NCBI GenBank assembly: GCA_019649035.1
Contig: BMAT01001841.1
Coordinates: 19,745 to 53,028 of the forward strand
Source of the DNA: Elysia marginata
Taxonomy: Eukaryota; Mollusca; Gastropoda; Plakobranchidae
Length of the DNA stretch: 33,284 nt
Direction: 5' to 3'
Under the pieces are notes generated by a model that saw only the letters and a list, made by a program, of their open reading frames with translations, did not search any database and was not told where the DNA came from. The position numbers were made by a program, and so were the translations under genes. Positions 1 through 31,500 of this stretch are shown here, piece by piece; position 1 is the stretch's first letter; each line of letters begins with the position of its first letter.

Positions 1-2117
1 TATTTGCAATATAGTCGTGACGCAGTAGCTTGTACTTGTAGTACATGTTGTAGCTGTGGGGACCCGGTAATACCTTACTGCTGTCGACTGTGTGCACTAA
101 TCCGAGGCAATAGTTCACGTATGGTAACCGGCAGAGTTTACCTGGCCTCTGGGTTTCCTGTAGCTCTTTTCAAACAGTTTGAACAAGCGTCTCCACTTAT
201 GACAGCACTAAGATCAAATAAGTCACAGTCGATAATTCTTTTAAACAGAGTAATGGCTAAACCGATCAACTTATATTTTTTTTTGAGAAACCCTATTCAA
301 GTCAATTGGTAACACAGAGCAGGCAGCATTAAAAAAGGCGCTTTCGTCAATAGGTCTTATTTTGCTTAGCTATAATACAGCCTGTTTTGCATACCCAAGC
401 ACTGTCTTCATTCCTGTGTGAAAAGCGTTCTTACAAAAATTACACACAGGGGTCGGGTTTTTAAAAAAAACCTGCTGTATTTCTGGTGCGTGATTCTTTT
501 CACCAAAAGATATCCGTGGGCTATTACCCGTGTTCGTACAGAGAAAGCCTATCGTGGAGGAGCTTGTTCTGGAACTGTTTAACGATACGACAACCGCCCC
601 GACCCATTTTTAGGCTCGGATCAGGAAGGAAAAAAACCCCATTATCTAGCGTGCAGTAAAACATAAGTCAAAGCAGATGTAGAAAATTACAAAAGGGAAA
701 AAATAAAGCTATGTTTTCTTACATTAGGGACCAATCCGTAGTAATCACTATGTGTCTATTCCTTAAAAATGTGAAATCCCCGACATGTGCCAGCATATCA
801 AAGTTCAGCATAGTCTTCGGTACCCGGACGAGCTCGTAGTCTTGTTTTTAGTTGTGGTCGTACTTGTTTCCCTGATTTATTTTTAGTCACACTTTAAGAT
901 AGTTTCACAAAAGTTCCCTAAAGTTTTTATGCTTTCATGAAATGTGCAGACCTGCCATTCACACATACAAAATCAATATTACACAGATTTTGTTCCGAAA
1001 TATAAATTTTATTTAAAAATACTGATGGGTTTTTTTTGTGCTGCTGGACAGCAAACACTCCATGGTTTAAACTTCAGTTAGTTGGTTTTGCGGGTTTTGT
1101 TATTAAAAAAAAAAAATATAATCTGAAAGTTATAGTACTAGTACTATTAGTAGTACACAGATAATGACCTATTTAACCTTTTCAGCTCCATTTTCAAACA
1201 ATTTAAGTCAAGGTGGGGGTCCTTAAAATTGCATTGCTAGTGCCAGACTTTGCTTGTACCGGTGGTCATATAGATTTGAACCCTGAATAGAAATGTTTTT
1301 GTCTCAATCATACTGATTTTCTGTTTTTGAGACTGGCAGATCTGATCGTGCTTAATTGCACAGGCAGTTAAGACTAGATTTGGTTAAAATATCTCTCAGA
1401 CTAAATTCACCTGGCACTTACATTCAATTACATTCAATACAGTGTATTTTACAATGGTATTTTGCTGGTCTAAAATTATGGTCTAATTTTTTTTTATCAT
1501 TTGAATGAAAGAGGTAGACTTTTGTTCGTCTTTTTTTCTTATGCAATATAAACATTAAGTTCTTTACAAATTAAACCGAATTTAGAGCGATTTCTGATCG
1601 GTAAAATATTTTACCTTATAAACCTCATTTGCGTTATATTTTTGTTTATTATTTATAATTCCTTTAAAAAGATTTTTTAAAAAATTTTCATGCGATAAAA
1701 TTTTCCCAACTCACGGCTGCAAGAAAATGCAAGTTTGACAAATTTGATTTTAATATTTCACTAATCTTGTATGAATTAAAGGTATTTTGAATCGCTTCGC
1801 AGTTCGCTTTCTTAGTTATCAGCCTGGCCTCAGGTTTTCGGGGAACTTCCGTATTCTTTTTCTGGCATAACTAGTCTAGTGCAGCAAGCGCGAAAAAAAT
1901 TCCATGAATAGCGAATGGTCTTGGCAAGAAAAGAAGGCTATCTAGTATCTGATTCATTGAAAAAAAAAACTGTGTCTTTCTATGAATACCAAAACGTGCG
2001 TATTTTATAGGATAGATCCAGTGTCCCGTTCGTCATAGACCAGTTACTTCCCTCAAGACAGTGTTTTTGTTTTATACCCAAGGGTCTCTCGAATCCAGGA
2101 AATGCCTTGATAATTTT

Positions 2118-2220
2118 CGGCGACTCGATATTGTTACGCTGCGTAACGAAGACAAATTTCCCGAAAGGGATTAATATGGTGTATAAAAATAAAAAAAAGT
2201 AATAAAATAAAAATAAAATA
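2118..2220 (+). mobile_element. SINE 3'-tail fragment, tail type 1
   Basis: Shares about 50 bases with the 3' tail of the SINE at 7831-8161: GTTACGCTGCGTAACGAAG, then CAAATTTCCCGAAAGGGATT, followed by an A-rich tail of AAAATA units. No tRNA head or central part is recognisable upstream, so this is a 5'-truncated or decayed copy in the opposite orientation. Confidence 0.8.
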
Positions 2221-3304
2221 TAGCAAGAATTTAAAAAAAAAACTTTGTAGACTGCTCGTGCTAGCACATGCACAAAGCACGGAAAAACTTTTCACATGAT
2301 TGCCCATAATAGTTTTGTAAGCGGAACTTCTTGCAACAAGACAAATAAAACCATGCGCAAATTTAAAGACAATCAGAAATTATATTCAAAACAAAGGTAT
2401 CCATTATGATCATAGAGAGTTGGATTTTTTTACCTTCATTAAGCTGGAGATGGTACGTTGATGCTGTGACCGAATTAATGACCCATGTAACAATAACATA
2501 TCAGTCTGTTTTCTCTTAGTTTTTTTAAGTAGAAATCTGAAATGAAATTACGCAGTTACATTCATACTGGGTCCTGGTATTCTTTTGCTTTGATACTTGC
2601 CTCACGAATTATTGATCGATAATTTCTGCATAGCTACGTTTTGACGTTCATACACAAAGCATAACGATATCCTACCCGAAGAACACGTGTTAGAAGAAGA
2701 TCCCGAGTCAGGGAAGAACGTAATAAGACGTTGTGTTAATTCATTATTTTATGTTTACAAAAATAGTGGTGTACAGAGATTTCGCCCTCCGTAAAAACTC
2801 ACCGATTCTAAAAGATTTATTCCTTCACAGCAATTTAGTTTTGAAAATAAAGAAGTTTGATCAGGCAAGCCGTTGAACACCAAAATCGCTCACGTTAAAG
2901 GCTTGGTGCTTTGAATTTAGGATGTTTCTGTGTATATTGTTTGCATCATGTAAATTGTATTATACTCGTATTATATTTAGACTGGATAACAGTCCTAACA
3001 CTAATTTCTCTCGCCTAGTTTGTCGTCGGCCGTTGGGCGGGACCAGCCGTTTAATTTTCCTCTTTGAGAAAATACGAAACCGGAGTCTTTGTTCTTCTTT
3101 CACCTCTTTCTCCATGTTGGGATAGCCTAACTTATTTAACAAAGCTTTCATTTTGGCTCGGGAGAGACGAATCAAACTTTTATAGTACCTTGTGTCTGTA
3201 TTGGGTCAACCACTATGCTGCTCAGGACAATCGAAGTGCAGTTCATGCTGTGGAAATTTTATGGAAGGTACATGTCGATTGTCCCAGGCAGTGTGTATGT
3301 ATGT

Positions 3305-3338
3305 TTGTGTGTGTGTGTGTGTGTGTGTGGGGGGGGGG
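3305..3338 (+). repeat. (GT)n microsatellite with G run
   Basis: About 12 GT units followed by about ten G. Simple repeat; no gene is visible around it. Confidence 0.95.
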
Positions 3339-6057
3339 AGCTTTACTGCAGAAAGGCAGGCCGGTAATAATTGTATTTAGCTTCAAGAGCGGCCTCCGGA
3401 GTACATTTTCAATACCCCTTTGTTAAGCACTAGATCTCTAATTATTAGACTAATAGGACGACCCACCTAGCAAAAAAGCGCTATTATACAAAATACTATT
3501 TGAGTTCTGGGGTTACTTAGACACAGCTATTTAATAAATTAATAAAAAAAAATGTTTTAATTCAAATGAGATCTAGTATGGATAGAACTGGAACAGTCAT
3601 ATGTGCATTTCAGTTCATTACACAATCATATTTTGTCAATTTGCCTGCTTACTACGGTAACCTTACCTTTTACGTTTGTCATTAGTTCTAATATATTGTT
3701 TACTAGATGACTTTCTAAATGCTTCTGAAGTAGCACTATCGCTTACTGCAGAATAAATCTGTTGAAAAAAAATTAGACATCCACTTGAACCTTAAAGAAA
3801 AATAAACAAACAGGTGCTACCTTCGAAGGTCGTAGTTTCAAGCGAATGCAATACTGGGTACAGCCTGCTGTTTTGAATCACGGCCATGGAAGGATTTGTT
3901 TGACAAGCCGTATCTCTTCTTTCTTGTTCTCCATTCACACCTGAGCCAAAAGTTGTGTGAACTGCCTATCGTTTTATCTTGTTACACGTATCTCCTATTA
4001 CCAGTGGCCAAGGACATGCGGTTAGCAAAGCTTGGAGTTCAGTGTGGGTCGTGTTGTGGTCAGTTGAAGCGCCCACGGGGACAGTGTAGGCTTAACTCTT
4101 TCCTCTTCTGGTCATCATGACAAACTGGGATACCTGCTACAACCACCGCAACTACCACAGTATTCAGAGAGTTAACTAGACTTACAACAGACACTGACAT
4201 TGCTCTTATCAATCAACAGCGCTGAAGTCAGCACGAAGTCTAGATGTTTGAACCAGCTGTCTTTTCACCCCCAAAATAATTTTATTGCAATCTTTATATC
4301 CTTCTCCAACGCCAAACTTAAACCCCTTCCCCTAACGACATCTTCATAACTCAAACTGCTGAATCAACTCCTGCTAAAACATTACATGTATTATTAAAGA
4401 CGTGTTCAACTCCGAGCAAACTAATCATTGCAATGTGCAATTTTTCAAACATGTCTTGGAGAATAGAGGATCTGCTCTGATATTTTATAAGAGTTCTAAA
4501 TTCTCTTGCCTTGTCATGTTTCGTCTTATGAAATCCAAACGAAGGCCACCCCTAATGGAGGACTGCCCATTATCATCACGTCGTGGCTCTTTTTTAGTAA
4601 AATGAATGAACGGAACATCTTCTCACTGCTTGAGCAAGCGTTGCAATGCGGCATAAATACACAATCATTACATGCATTCTTCTAATATGGTGCACTTAAG
4701 AAGAAAAAAGACATTTTTAAGTGAATAAGTATTAACGTTGTCAATGTTATTTATTTCTATCCACATTCACACCTCACGCAAAAAAACAAAAACAAAACAA
4801 CAACAAACGATGGCGTGTCTTGCAATTTATATTATAATTGATTCTGGTATATCTGAATAGTCGTCATTGAACCTGCAACTGCAGTATAATTACTATAATA
4901 TAACAGAAATTAAATTAATCTTAAAAAAAGAACCTTGCCAAGCCAATCCATTGTTGGCAACACTGCGTGACAAAATTCTTCTATACAGTCAAGATCTGCA
5001 CGGGCTTAGCCCAGACAGCTTTAATTCTTAAAGCACAAGGTCATTTTACAAAGCGTTCGTTTCCCCAGTCTTTGTGTTGCTCATCTCAAATGGAGTATCA
5101 AGTTATTATAAAAAAGGAGAAAAGACACGGTTTAGACCAAAAGGCAAACACTTGTAAAATTATTGGAGGACGTTCACGAAAGTTAGGCTACAGTTTACAG
5201 GAGCTTTGGTTGTGGAAGAACCGCAACTCAAGTAAATGGAATTGAGTCAATCTCACGTCGCCAAGCCGTTCCTGTACAATTATAGTTGGTGGTTTTGACT
5301 CAGCTCAGTCTTTCGTGTATGGGTCTGGTGTTGGCAAACTGTGCATATGTTTACATGGGCGTAGCGTGGTGTTTGCACCGCATTAGCAGCAAGTGGGTTA
5401 ATCGATCAAGCATGGAAACCCACAGGATCATGGAATGTTAGCTGCTTGACATAGATCTAGATCTTGTAGCACTTACGGTGGTTGTGTTCAACAACGTGGT
5501 ATTTTGGCCTAGGTCGGTTTCAGTTTTAAGCTCTGGCAATCACGTGCTCGAGCGTTGCCATTACAGAGATTACCGGTACTGTTCTGAGAGTAATCGTTTT
5601 TTAGTATAAAGAAATTAGGACAAACATGTGGGGCAGTATGCATGTACACATTTTTATTTCCTTTTAGTTCCTGATTGGTGTTGTTGGGGGTGGGGGATAT
5701 ATTTTACCCTCTCATCTTTTGTCTTCCTAATTGATGTTTAGATCTAGGTAACATTTTCTAGTTAAGTCCTCGTTGATACGATCTCAAACTTTGCCTAGGT
5801 GTACTCAAGGGAATAAAATGACACATAAGGGCTGGCACAAAACCATGCCATGCTTGAGGAACTAGGAAGTTTCCTAAGGTCGCACAGAACTTTCAGTTTC
5901 AGGTTTTGGTGTAAACACATTACAAGACTTTCTTTTGAAATAGTCAGGTGCAGATCCTTTGAGACCGAGATGCAACAGGCAATGTTAGGTTGGTCTTGAA
6001 TATCTGTGCATGTGTTAATGTGAACGTGTCTTCTCCTGCAACTATCGCTACCAAAAA

Positions 6058-6346
6058 CACTGCTTCATTTACCCGGTTAAACATTCTCAAACTTCTCTCA
6101 AACTTTTGTCAAAGAGACGGTAGCATTAAATGCATGAGTGAGGTGAGGAAAGGTGTATACGTATTTTTAATCGATCCACCTAACCAGGAATCGAACCCAG
6201 GACCTCTTGATCGGAAAGCCGAGTGACTACCGCTAGACCACTTCCCCACGCATTACCGTTAGTGTTACGTGCAACACTGTAGACACAGCTTTTCTCAGAA
6301 GCACCAGTTTCTACCAGTTTCACTGCTTCATTTACGAGGTTAAACA
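6058..6346 (+). repeat. 26-bp direct repeats flanking the tRNA-like element
   Basis: The blocks at 6058-6083 and 6321-6346 match at 24 of 26 positions (CACTGCTTCATTTAC, two differing bases, GGTTAAACA). Both are preceded by a CTACCA motif. They lie on either side of the tRNA-like element at 6174-6248. Confidence 0.7.
6174..6248 (-). mobile_element. tRNA-Glu-like SINE head or tRNA pseudogene
   Basis: On the - strand, an A box region GTGGTCTAGCGGTAG and a perfect B box GGTTCGATTCC are separated by about 30 bases, closest by eye to tRNA-Glu. The acceptor ends (GGGGAAG and TTAGGTG) do not pair and the anticodon arm is altered, so it is not a working tRNA. Sequence continuing to ~6010 (CCTCACCTCACTCATGCATT) may be the SINE body, but I cannot match it to another copy here. 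Confidence 0.6.
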
Positions 6347-7249
6347 AACACAGCCATGTATTGCCTTCGCCAAGACTGCCAGGTTATATTGATTTTCTCC
6401 ATCTCCGCCTTCCTTGTTTATATATCTTTCCCAAGTTAGAACGTGCTGCAAGGGCAGATGATGGTGGCGGTGATAATGAGATCGACTCGCTCTACACATT
6501 TAACCTGCTCAGTATTGTAACAGCGAGAGACCCAGCTCTGTAACATGATAGTACACTAGACCTAGACTAGTGGTGCATGAAGACGCGCTTCCATCATTAT
6601 GAGTTGGCGAATATTAAAACTACACGAGGTCGACTGAAATTATTAGAGACCTTTAGCACACGCACCGTGTCTCAATACGCGTGCGTGAAAATCGGGAAAG
6701 CAGATTGAGAAACTATAAAAATAATGAAACCAGTTTCTAAAAATAGACCCACAGACGTTCGCGTCATACTCACGCGTTGCTGCTTAAAGTCTGTAAAGTT
6801 TCCTGGAGTAACTTTAGAAAAGCACTAGTTAATCGGACAGAGAAAACTGAAAGCAATTCGACCGTCCAGTACCGCAAACTGTACAAAATGAACTTACAGT
6901 GTGAAACCCAACTCTAGCTGGCATTTAATTAGCACTGTCATTTTGTTGTAAGTCAGTGGCGTTCATATTCAGATACTGCTCCAGTTCTGGAGAAATCATT
7001 TACTTTCGCACCATACACACCACGCCCAAGCGGGAATGAGTGCTTTTCTGGTCTGGAAAAAAGAGTAAGACAATTTTTTCCAAATGAGCCAATGGACACA
7101 TTTTGTCCGTGTTTAAAGACATAATAGATCTACCTTTGATCCTTTCACCATGATGGGCCAGATTCCGAAAAGAGATATAAACAAAAAGATGAATGTCTAA
7201 CAATAAACTAAAAGATGACAGTTTAAGATATATGTAGCCCCCCTCCACC

Positions 7250-24721
<17,472 letters not shown>

Positions 24722-25226
24722 TGTCTTGGAGCTGCTTGATCGAGTCTCGTGTCGCTCAAGTTTCTCTCTTTGACAAGCAGGACAAATTTATCGCACTTGT
24801 TTTATTTCCTCTTGTTAAAGCAACACATGAATGAATTTCAGACAACTGTGTATAGAACTGCAAGATTAGTTTACCGTTAGGTGTGACAGTAACAAATAGA
24901 TTATTTTCATTTTATCATTTTACTTGCATTCAGATTCACAAACATTGCATGTCCATGGCTTTTCAATCGAATGGGAATGCAAGAAGGCTCATGCTGTCTC
25001 TATAAGCCCGCTCCCCCTCCCCATGGGTTATTCACCTTGATCAACCTTTTACTAGAGAAATTTAACCGAGTGCATAATATGGCTTATGTCTTAACTGTAT
25101 CCAGCTAACTGATAGAAGTTAGGATGAGAGCAATAATTTTTGCACTAAAAGAGTTATTTTAATTCAGGAAATATTGGTGGGAGCCTTGGCTTTTTTAAAA
25201 ACAATGATTTTATACCAATAGATTTT

Positions 25227-25232
25227 AATAAA
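25227..25232 (+). promoter_or_regulatory. PPP2R5D-like: Proximal poly(A) signal of the B56 gene
   Basis: AATAAA about 505 nt after the stop, followed within ~12 nt by long T runs (25241-25266) that could act as the downstream U-rich element. It is the first canonical signal after the stop. Confidence 0.5.
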
Positions 25233-28200
25233 AGAAAATGTTTTTTTTTTTTAGTTTTTTTTTTTTAGCAGCATTAGCGCAGCCTTTTCCCTGCATAGCC
25301 AATGATTTTACTTATTATAAAAATGTTGATACTAGGGGCAGAAATTTAAAGATTTATACATGTACTTGTTGAAGCAACCTTTTCTAAAACTTTGAATTGG
25401 AACAGATTTTGGATTGTTATCAATGATTTTCATATTTATACAGTCCAGTGTATTTTTTTTAGAACATAATAGCAAAGTTCTTGAGTGATCAGGGATATAG
25501 TTTTTCATAGACAAAAAGGAAAGTAGGGCCATTCACATCCTTTTTTGTTCACTTTCAAGGAACCAGTTTTTGTATGATAATCCTCTCACTCCTTAAAGAC
25601 CATTACTATGTTAAAAGAATTTAATTTAGCCTGGTTGGGGAAAATCTCCTTGCAATTCATCTATAAAGGTTGAAGAGGACATATACATGTGCCTCTGTTG
25701 CATAGATTTTTACAGAATTTTATCTCTAGACCAGCTCTCAGGACAAAGGGGGACATCTGCATGTGATAAGTCTCTGATGCTTTAGTTTTCTATTGTAGTA
25801 TGTAATTATTGCTTTCTGATGATATTATTATTACATGTATTGCCTTCTCTAGTTCTTGGATAAACAGTGAAAAGAAGGGAAAAGTTATTAATTTCAAATT
25901 TCTAACTTAACCATTATTCACTTGTAATCTTTCTACTTATTTCAACCTGCCATTGAGACTGCAGTTTATCATAAACAATAACTCTCCTAGTAAACTATGC
26001 CATTGTACTATGTTTCAAGGACAAGCTAATGGCCAAGCATTGATCGACTTCATGGTAGCCAATATCCAGATCTTTACATTTATACTTTCTCAGATAGTAA
26101 GCTATGACACAATGCCTCTGTAATGCATGATCTGGACGAACATATTTTTATAGGCCTTAAGCAAATAGTTAGCTTATTTAGACTGTGGTGCATAGAGTTA
26201 ACCCTCAGAAGGCCAACTATAGGAAAATCGAAAATATTTTTCTGATAGCAATTCATTTGTTTAAAAGCTCTCTTCTCCGTATATTTTTACACTTTTATAA
26301 TAAACTTTGGTTTTTTTACTGAGAGAAAATGGCTAAACTTCATCATAAAGCATAAAAATTGCTCATTTTTAAAGAAAATGAATAACAAATTGCGAAAAAG
26401 TCATGGAATTTCTACCGAATTTCCCAAAATGGTTGGTTTTCTGAGAGTTAACCTAATAAATTGAGTTTTTTTTTCTCAAAGCTAGCAAAACAAGAGTATG
26501 GAATATTTTGCATAATAAACTTAGTCTGTAAACTTATTGTACCTTGGTCCAGTAGCCTATCTGGCTCTGTTAGGGGTTTCTTGTTGCCTCTTGTGCAACT
26601 AAAATATCCCTTTTGCCTTAAATTTTTTTCTCTTTGTCTATTTTGTCTGAAAAGTTCAGAAACAGGCGGCTTTGTTTCTGGTATAAGAAATTTTACTTCA
26701 GTTCCCTGCATGGCAATCGTTTACAATTTCATGGAAAATATTCAGGATGAAATAGCAAGATAAAGTGTAGATTTAATCAAGTTCAGATAATTAGCATGTA
26801 TTGATAGTAAATCAAAGGAACTGTTGGTCTGTGGAGAATTGTCTCAATACCAAAAATAGAGGCATAAAAAAAGATAATAATAATATAAAAAGCACTCTAG
26901 TGAAGCCAACACGAACTAAAAAAAGAAAATATTTTTCAGTCGAATGATGATGTGAATGTAGAGCAGTTGGTGTGACTGTATACAAAAAGCTTGGCTGCTT
27001 CAGAAATCAATAATCTTCTGTTGTCACTTGGCATTCGTCTCAATTTTATTTTGTAAATTTAATGAAATCATTTGAAAGGGTAGAAAAGTAAAACTAATCG
27101 TGTTATTACAATAAGTGCCATCGTTAAACAGAATAAATTATTTGGCACTAACTTGCACTAACTTTTGGATAACTCAGGAAAAAATAAAAGCAGATTATTT
27201 TCTTCAGTAAGCATCGCTGATTGTGGCCTGCTCTGTAGCTGACCAAGCTTATCAGATGATCAAGAATTAGCCTCTCTAAAAAGGTAAAGGTGAAAGGGCC
27301 TTTTTTGTACTAGGTGTAAATCATTGTATGAGACAATTGTCTTTGAATAGACACTTGCAGTATAGTTTTTCAACATTCTGTTTCTAACTTGTATTTTTAG
27401 TAAGTGCCTGTCATTGTTGCTCGCTAAATTAAGCCCACAGTGTACAAAAACTTTGAATTGAAAGCAGTACTTTCCTTGTATTTTTGTTGAATGGCAACTT
27501 GATCTGGAAATAATTTTTTTAACAATGTAACATGACAGCAAGAATGGTATTAAGGTGTTTTTTTTTAAATAAATAAGCAGTATAAAGTTAATAAAAATTT
27601 TTCTAAGGGGCTAAAATGTACTTTACATTTTATTTGGAAGTGCGAGTTGACTGCTAAGCATGTTTTGTTCTTAGTTGAAGTTTGTGAAATACATCTGAAT
27701 TTTTTCCATACCAAGTATTTATTAAGTCACTTATTTGTTGCGTGTTTAAAACTTTCCATCTAAGAACGTCCACCACCAAGATGTGGCAGCACTAGTCTGA
27801 AGAACACACTTTTCCTCCTCATGTAGACTAAAGCCAAGAAAGGTTAAAGAAAAAAATCATGTGAATTAAAGATTATATTAGCAAATGCAATTCAGTTAGA
27901 TTGAATCTAAGACATAAGGTGGCCTATCAGATAATTAAAGTATGCCTGGTTTGCTAAATTGATCAATACAAACTGTATTTGATAAAGAAGAAAGCCTCTT
28001 CTTGATTTTATGATTACAACTAAAACATTCAAAACTCAAGATTTGTTCAATGTTTGCTGTTCTTCAATGCATTTTTGACTGGAATACCTCTTTTCCTGAT
28101 CGAACAAATAGTCCCTCTCCTATCCTAAAGTGCATTTTGTCTCAATAGGTGCATGTTTTGAATTATTCTTTTTTTGTAAAAAAATTTTGTTTTGATTTCA

Positions 28201-28497
28201 AAATCTCTTTCAGAATCTGTAACTGTTGGCTACTTACCAGTCGGTGTCACATAATTCATATAATTTGTAAATGATGTATCTCGTTTTATATAATTATCAT
28301 TACGTAAGGACTTTTGCCTTATACTTTGCAAAGATCTCGATGCATAATCTGGTTCAAGATTATATTGTTTCACTGAGGGAGAAATATTTAGTGGAGTTTC
28401 TGTAAAACTGAACTTCCTGTATTTTATATGAAGCTGCTCATTTCTAAATGTAGTTTACTGTTGTTATGATTTATGTACATGTTTTGTTGATAGTCCA

Positions 28498-28503
28498 AAT
28501 AAA
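28498..28503 (+). promoter_or_regulatory. PPP2R5D-like: Distal poly(A) signal candidate
   Basis: AATAAA preceded by TGTACATG (a UGUA element, the CFIm site type) and followed by a GT-rich stretch (CATGGTTTGGTT). This layout is better than at most other AATAAA hexamers in the flank. It would give a 3' UTR of about 3.8 kb; vertebrate PPP2R5 mRNAs also have long 3' UTRs. Confidence 0.4.
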
Positions 28504-28520
28504 GGAAGAAAGTAAGATGG

Positions 28521-31500
28521 CAAGTCATGGTTTGGTTATAAGTATTTCTAAAACATGAGTGTCCCAAGCCTTTGTCAAAACTGCTTCTAGATCATATTGG
28601 TACAGTATCATTATTTATATCTCTTTGAATATTAATATTTTGTATTGCATCCAAACCTTTTACCTTGTAATAATAGATACAAATTTGTGAGGCACCCAGA
28701 ATATTGGGTTAAGGTCATCCATGATTAGAATTCTCAAAAATGGAGATTGAAAATAACTCAGGGTTGTTGTTTTTTTTTTTTTTAAATAAGACTTTTATCA
28801 AATAAATAATGTCTGAGTGTGTAAAGCTGTATGATTATTTTCATTTTTTAAAATTAAAACAAGTATTTTACCTTTTTTGCCTCACACTCATCTGTTTAAA
28901 GCAGCGATTTACTATTCCACCCATACACACTGCATCTTGTTGATGATAGACCTAGATTCTCTTCAAGCTGAGCCCACTTTGCACCAATGATCCCGTTTGC
29001 TCTTCTCTACAATGGTTTATCATCTCCATAAAACAAATTTATGTTATGCTATGTTTTTCAAACCGTTTCTCTGACTTAAGATTTTCATTTCAGCTTGTAA
29101 ACAATTCGTTCGAATAGAAATGTATTCACTATTTTTGTAATTCAATAGCTGTTTACCTAGATCGAGGAACTTTCAGTTTTTCATAAATTAAAATTAAATT
29201 ACTTTGCCCCAAACAAACAGATTATTCCTCAGAATTTCTGAAAAGCTTTTGTTTACAATGGTTAGACAAATTTATTACAAGTAACAAAGTAAAGTAATCA
29301 TATTATTTTTCACAAAGTTGTCTTTTCAGCCATACCAAACAGAATATTTTTGTGAATTTTACTGATTTTGTTTTAAATGCCCCAAAAAACGTGTATGTAG
29401 GAAAGCCTGTCAGTCAAATTAGTGCCGTCAAAGAATAAAAGAAAAAAAGAATGTGCGATATATGGAAAGGTTGAAAATGAACATTTCCCCCCAAATTATT
29501 CATCTGCACAGTATCTTGGGTGTTAAACAGACTTGTAGCATTTTTACTTCTCTGATTTATGCCTGATTAACCCCAGTTCCCTAACATTTGACCCTTGCAA
29601 CTTCAAAACCTCAAATATGGATATTTGTTTTTAAGTTATTTCTTCAATTACAGTGTATCACTCAGATGTTCTGTATTTATGATACATAAAAGTCCTAAGC
29701 TTGGTGAAATAATTGGTTTAGCTGGGCTGGTTTTTTTTTCAGACTAATCACAAATAGCATTTGTGTAAGGCTCGTACAAAATGAGTCTTTATGCGGTGTT
29801 GGCCAACTCAAACATTTTCAAGTAATTGCGTAATTTGAAAGTTATGATGTTTTTCATCCTATTCGATCATGGGATCATCGAAAAAAAAAGGTAAAAAGGT
29901 TTTTGAAAGGGTCGTAGAGGACGGTAATTCCCTTTTGGCTTTTACAATATAAAATCTGTATGGTTTTGAAAATTTTTTGAATTCCCTGTCTTTGAAATGC
30001 AAATAACACAAGACCTAAGTACATGGGCGCCAAATTTTAGGTTTTTCAGGTTATTTATTGTTTATTGTATTTAAATATTTATTCTTTATTGCACAACAAG
30101 TGTCTATGCCATTTTGAATACAATTTGCAATGCAAGGCTCATATTCAGGTTTTTTAAAGTTTTTTTTTAAAAAACTATTTGGCATCCCTGTAAATAAGAC
30201 TGAAAAATATTTTTTTACTATCTTGACGAGCTTTTGAAGGCCCATCCAGTGATGTATCATATCACAAGATTGCGCATAGACTCATTTTGTGGGACCCTTA
30301 CACTTATGTTTTTTTTGTGTATTTTGAGAAAGGCGTAGAGTTAAAAAAAAAAATACAAGAGCTAGCAAATTGGAATATGATTTTGAAATAAGCTCTTTAA
30401 TTGTCATCTAAGACAGATTTAAGCTAAGTTCTAGACCCAGACATACTTCAGCACACTGCAACTTTTATGGCATTTGAACTTTGGCTTTGATGTTGCCTGT
30501 TCCTAAAATCAATCAAATCCTAACCTCTAATGGGACCAATTCGAGTGCCACATGTGGGGTTACCGCATTTTGAAGAGACCATAAATTGTATGCTTTTGCT
30601 TATTATACTGTATTCAAAGTTTTCATTTTTTTCAATGCACATATGATTTAACAGTCACATTTAGTCCATAGAATATCTTTTGAGTTGCCAAGAAATGAAC
30701 AAAGTGTCGTTTTCATGTTCTCATTTTGGTTTAGGTCTTCTTAAAAACATTTATTGTAATTGACTTGGCTAGCAAATGCTCAAATCACTCTTATGTCTTG
30801 GATACCAGATATTGATGGTGAGCGTGATATTCTAGGCCTTTTTAAAAGTGTTTTTATCTCGACAAAAACAATTCTATTCCTCTGATGTAGGATGTTGGCA
30901 AAAAGGATAAAAGGTCAGCCAAAGTAAGCGTTTGACGCTGTTGAAATAAAAAATGGAGTTGCACAAGTGAAGGTTTCACTCATTTATGTTTATTCTTATG
31001 CTGCATACTAAACTTTATACATTTCTATTTCCCTTCCATCATTCTTTTTCATATGTCTTATTTACCTTTAGACTGCTATGTTTCAAAATATTTTGAGCCC
31101 TTAGTAAAATTAAGTGGCAAGAATGAGGAATGCCTGGTAGATGTCTGTTTATTTTAGTCTAATTTTTGTATTTATCTAGAGCCTCAGGAGCACATGTCAT
31201 AATAAATTTATGCATATTAGTGTAAAAATCAATTTTCCCCTATTTTTTAAATTGGAAGATCATTGCCCCAAACCCAAAGTATTGCAAGATCACCCAATCC
31301 AGATTCCACTGTGAAAGCTTGCAGGTAGAAGCATAGGTCTGTATCACATTCATCTCTTTGAATCAAATGTAACCTGTGCAGGTAGCGAGACCAGTGCACA
31401 TTAATACATACATGAAACACAGGGAGATAAGCAGACCCATACTTTGAGCCTTGCAGTCATTTTGAAAAACCCAATGTCAATTTTAAGCCACTCAAGCTCC

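Larger units (their letters stand above)
24722..28520 (+). other. PPP2R5D-like: Probable 3' UTR of the B56 gene
   Basis: AT-rich, CpG-poor DNA directly after the stop with several AATAAA hexamers (25227, ~26298, ~27141, 28498 and others). No reading frame with coding character. The 3' end is not fixed by the sequence. Confidence 0.5.

Noticed and set aside
1600..1615. Perfect 16-bp palindrome GGTAAAATATTTTACC
   Set aside because: Short AT-rich palindromes are expected by chance in this DNA and nothing nearby suggests a function.
2960..3175. Basic, charged reading frame on the - strand
   Set aside because: It starts at a non-ATG codon in the usable frame, matches no family I know, has no splice context and lies in a region without other coding signal.
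3064..3426. 120-codon + strand frame
   Set aside because: It runs through a GT microsatellite and G run, giving low-complexity CVCV residues; overlapping frames on both strands are equally open.
4967..5245. 92-codon + strand frame
   Set aside because: No recognisable motif or B56 similarity, and no plausible acceptor and donor in phase with the gene.
6174..6248. Functional tRNA gene
   Set aside because: Acceptor ends do not pair and the anticodon arm is altered; better explained as a SINE head.
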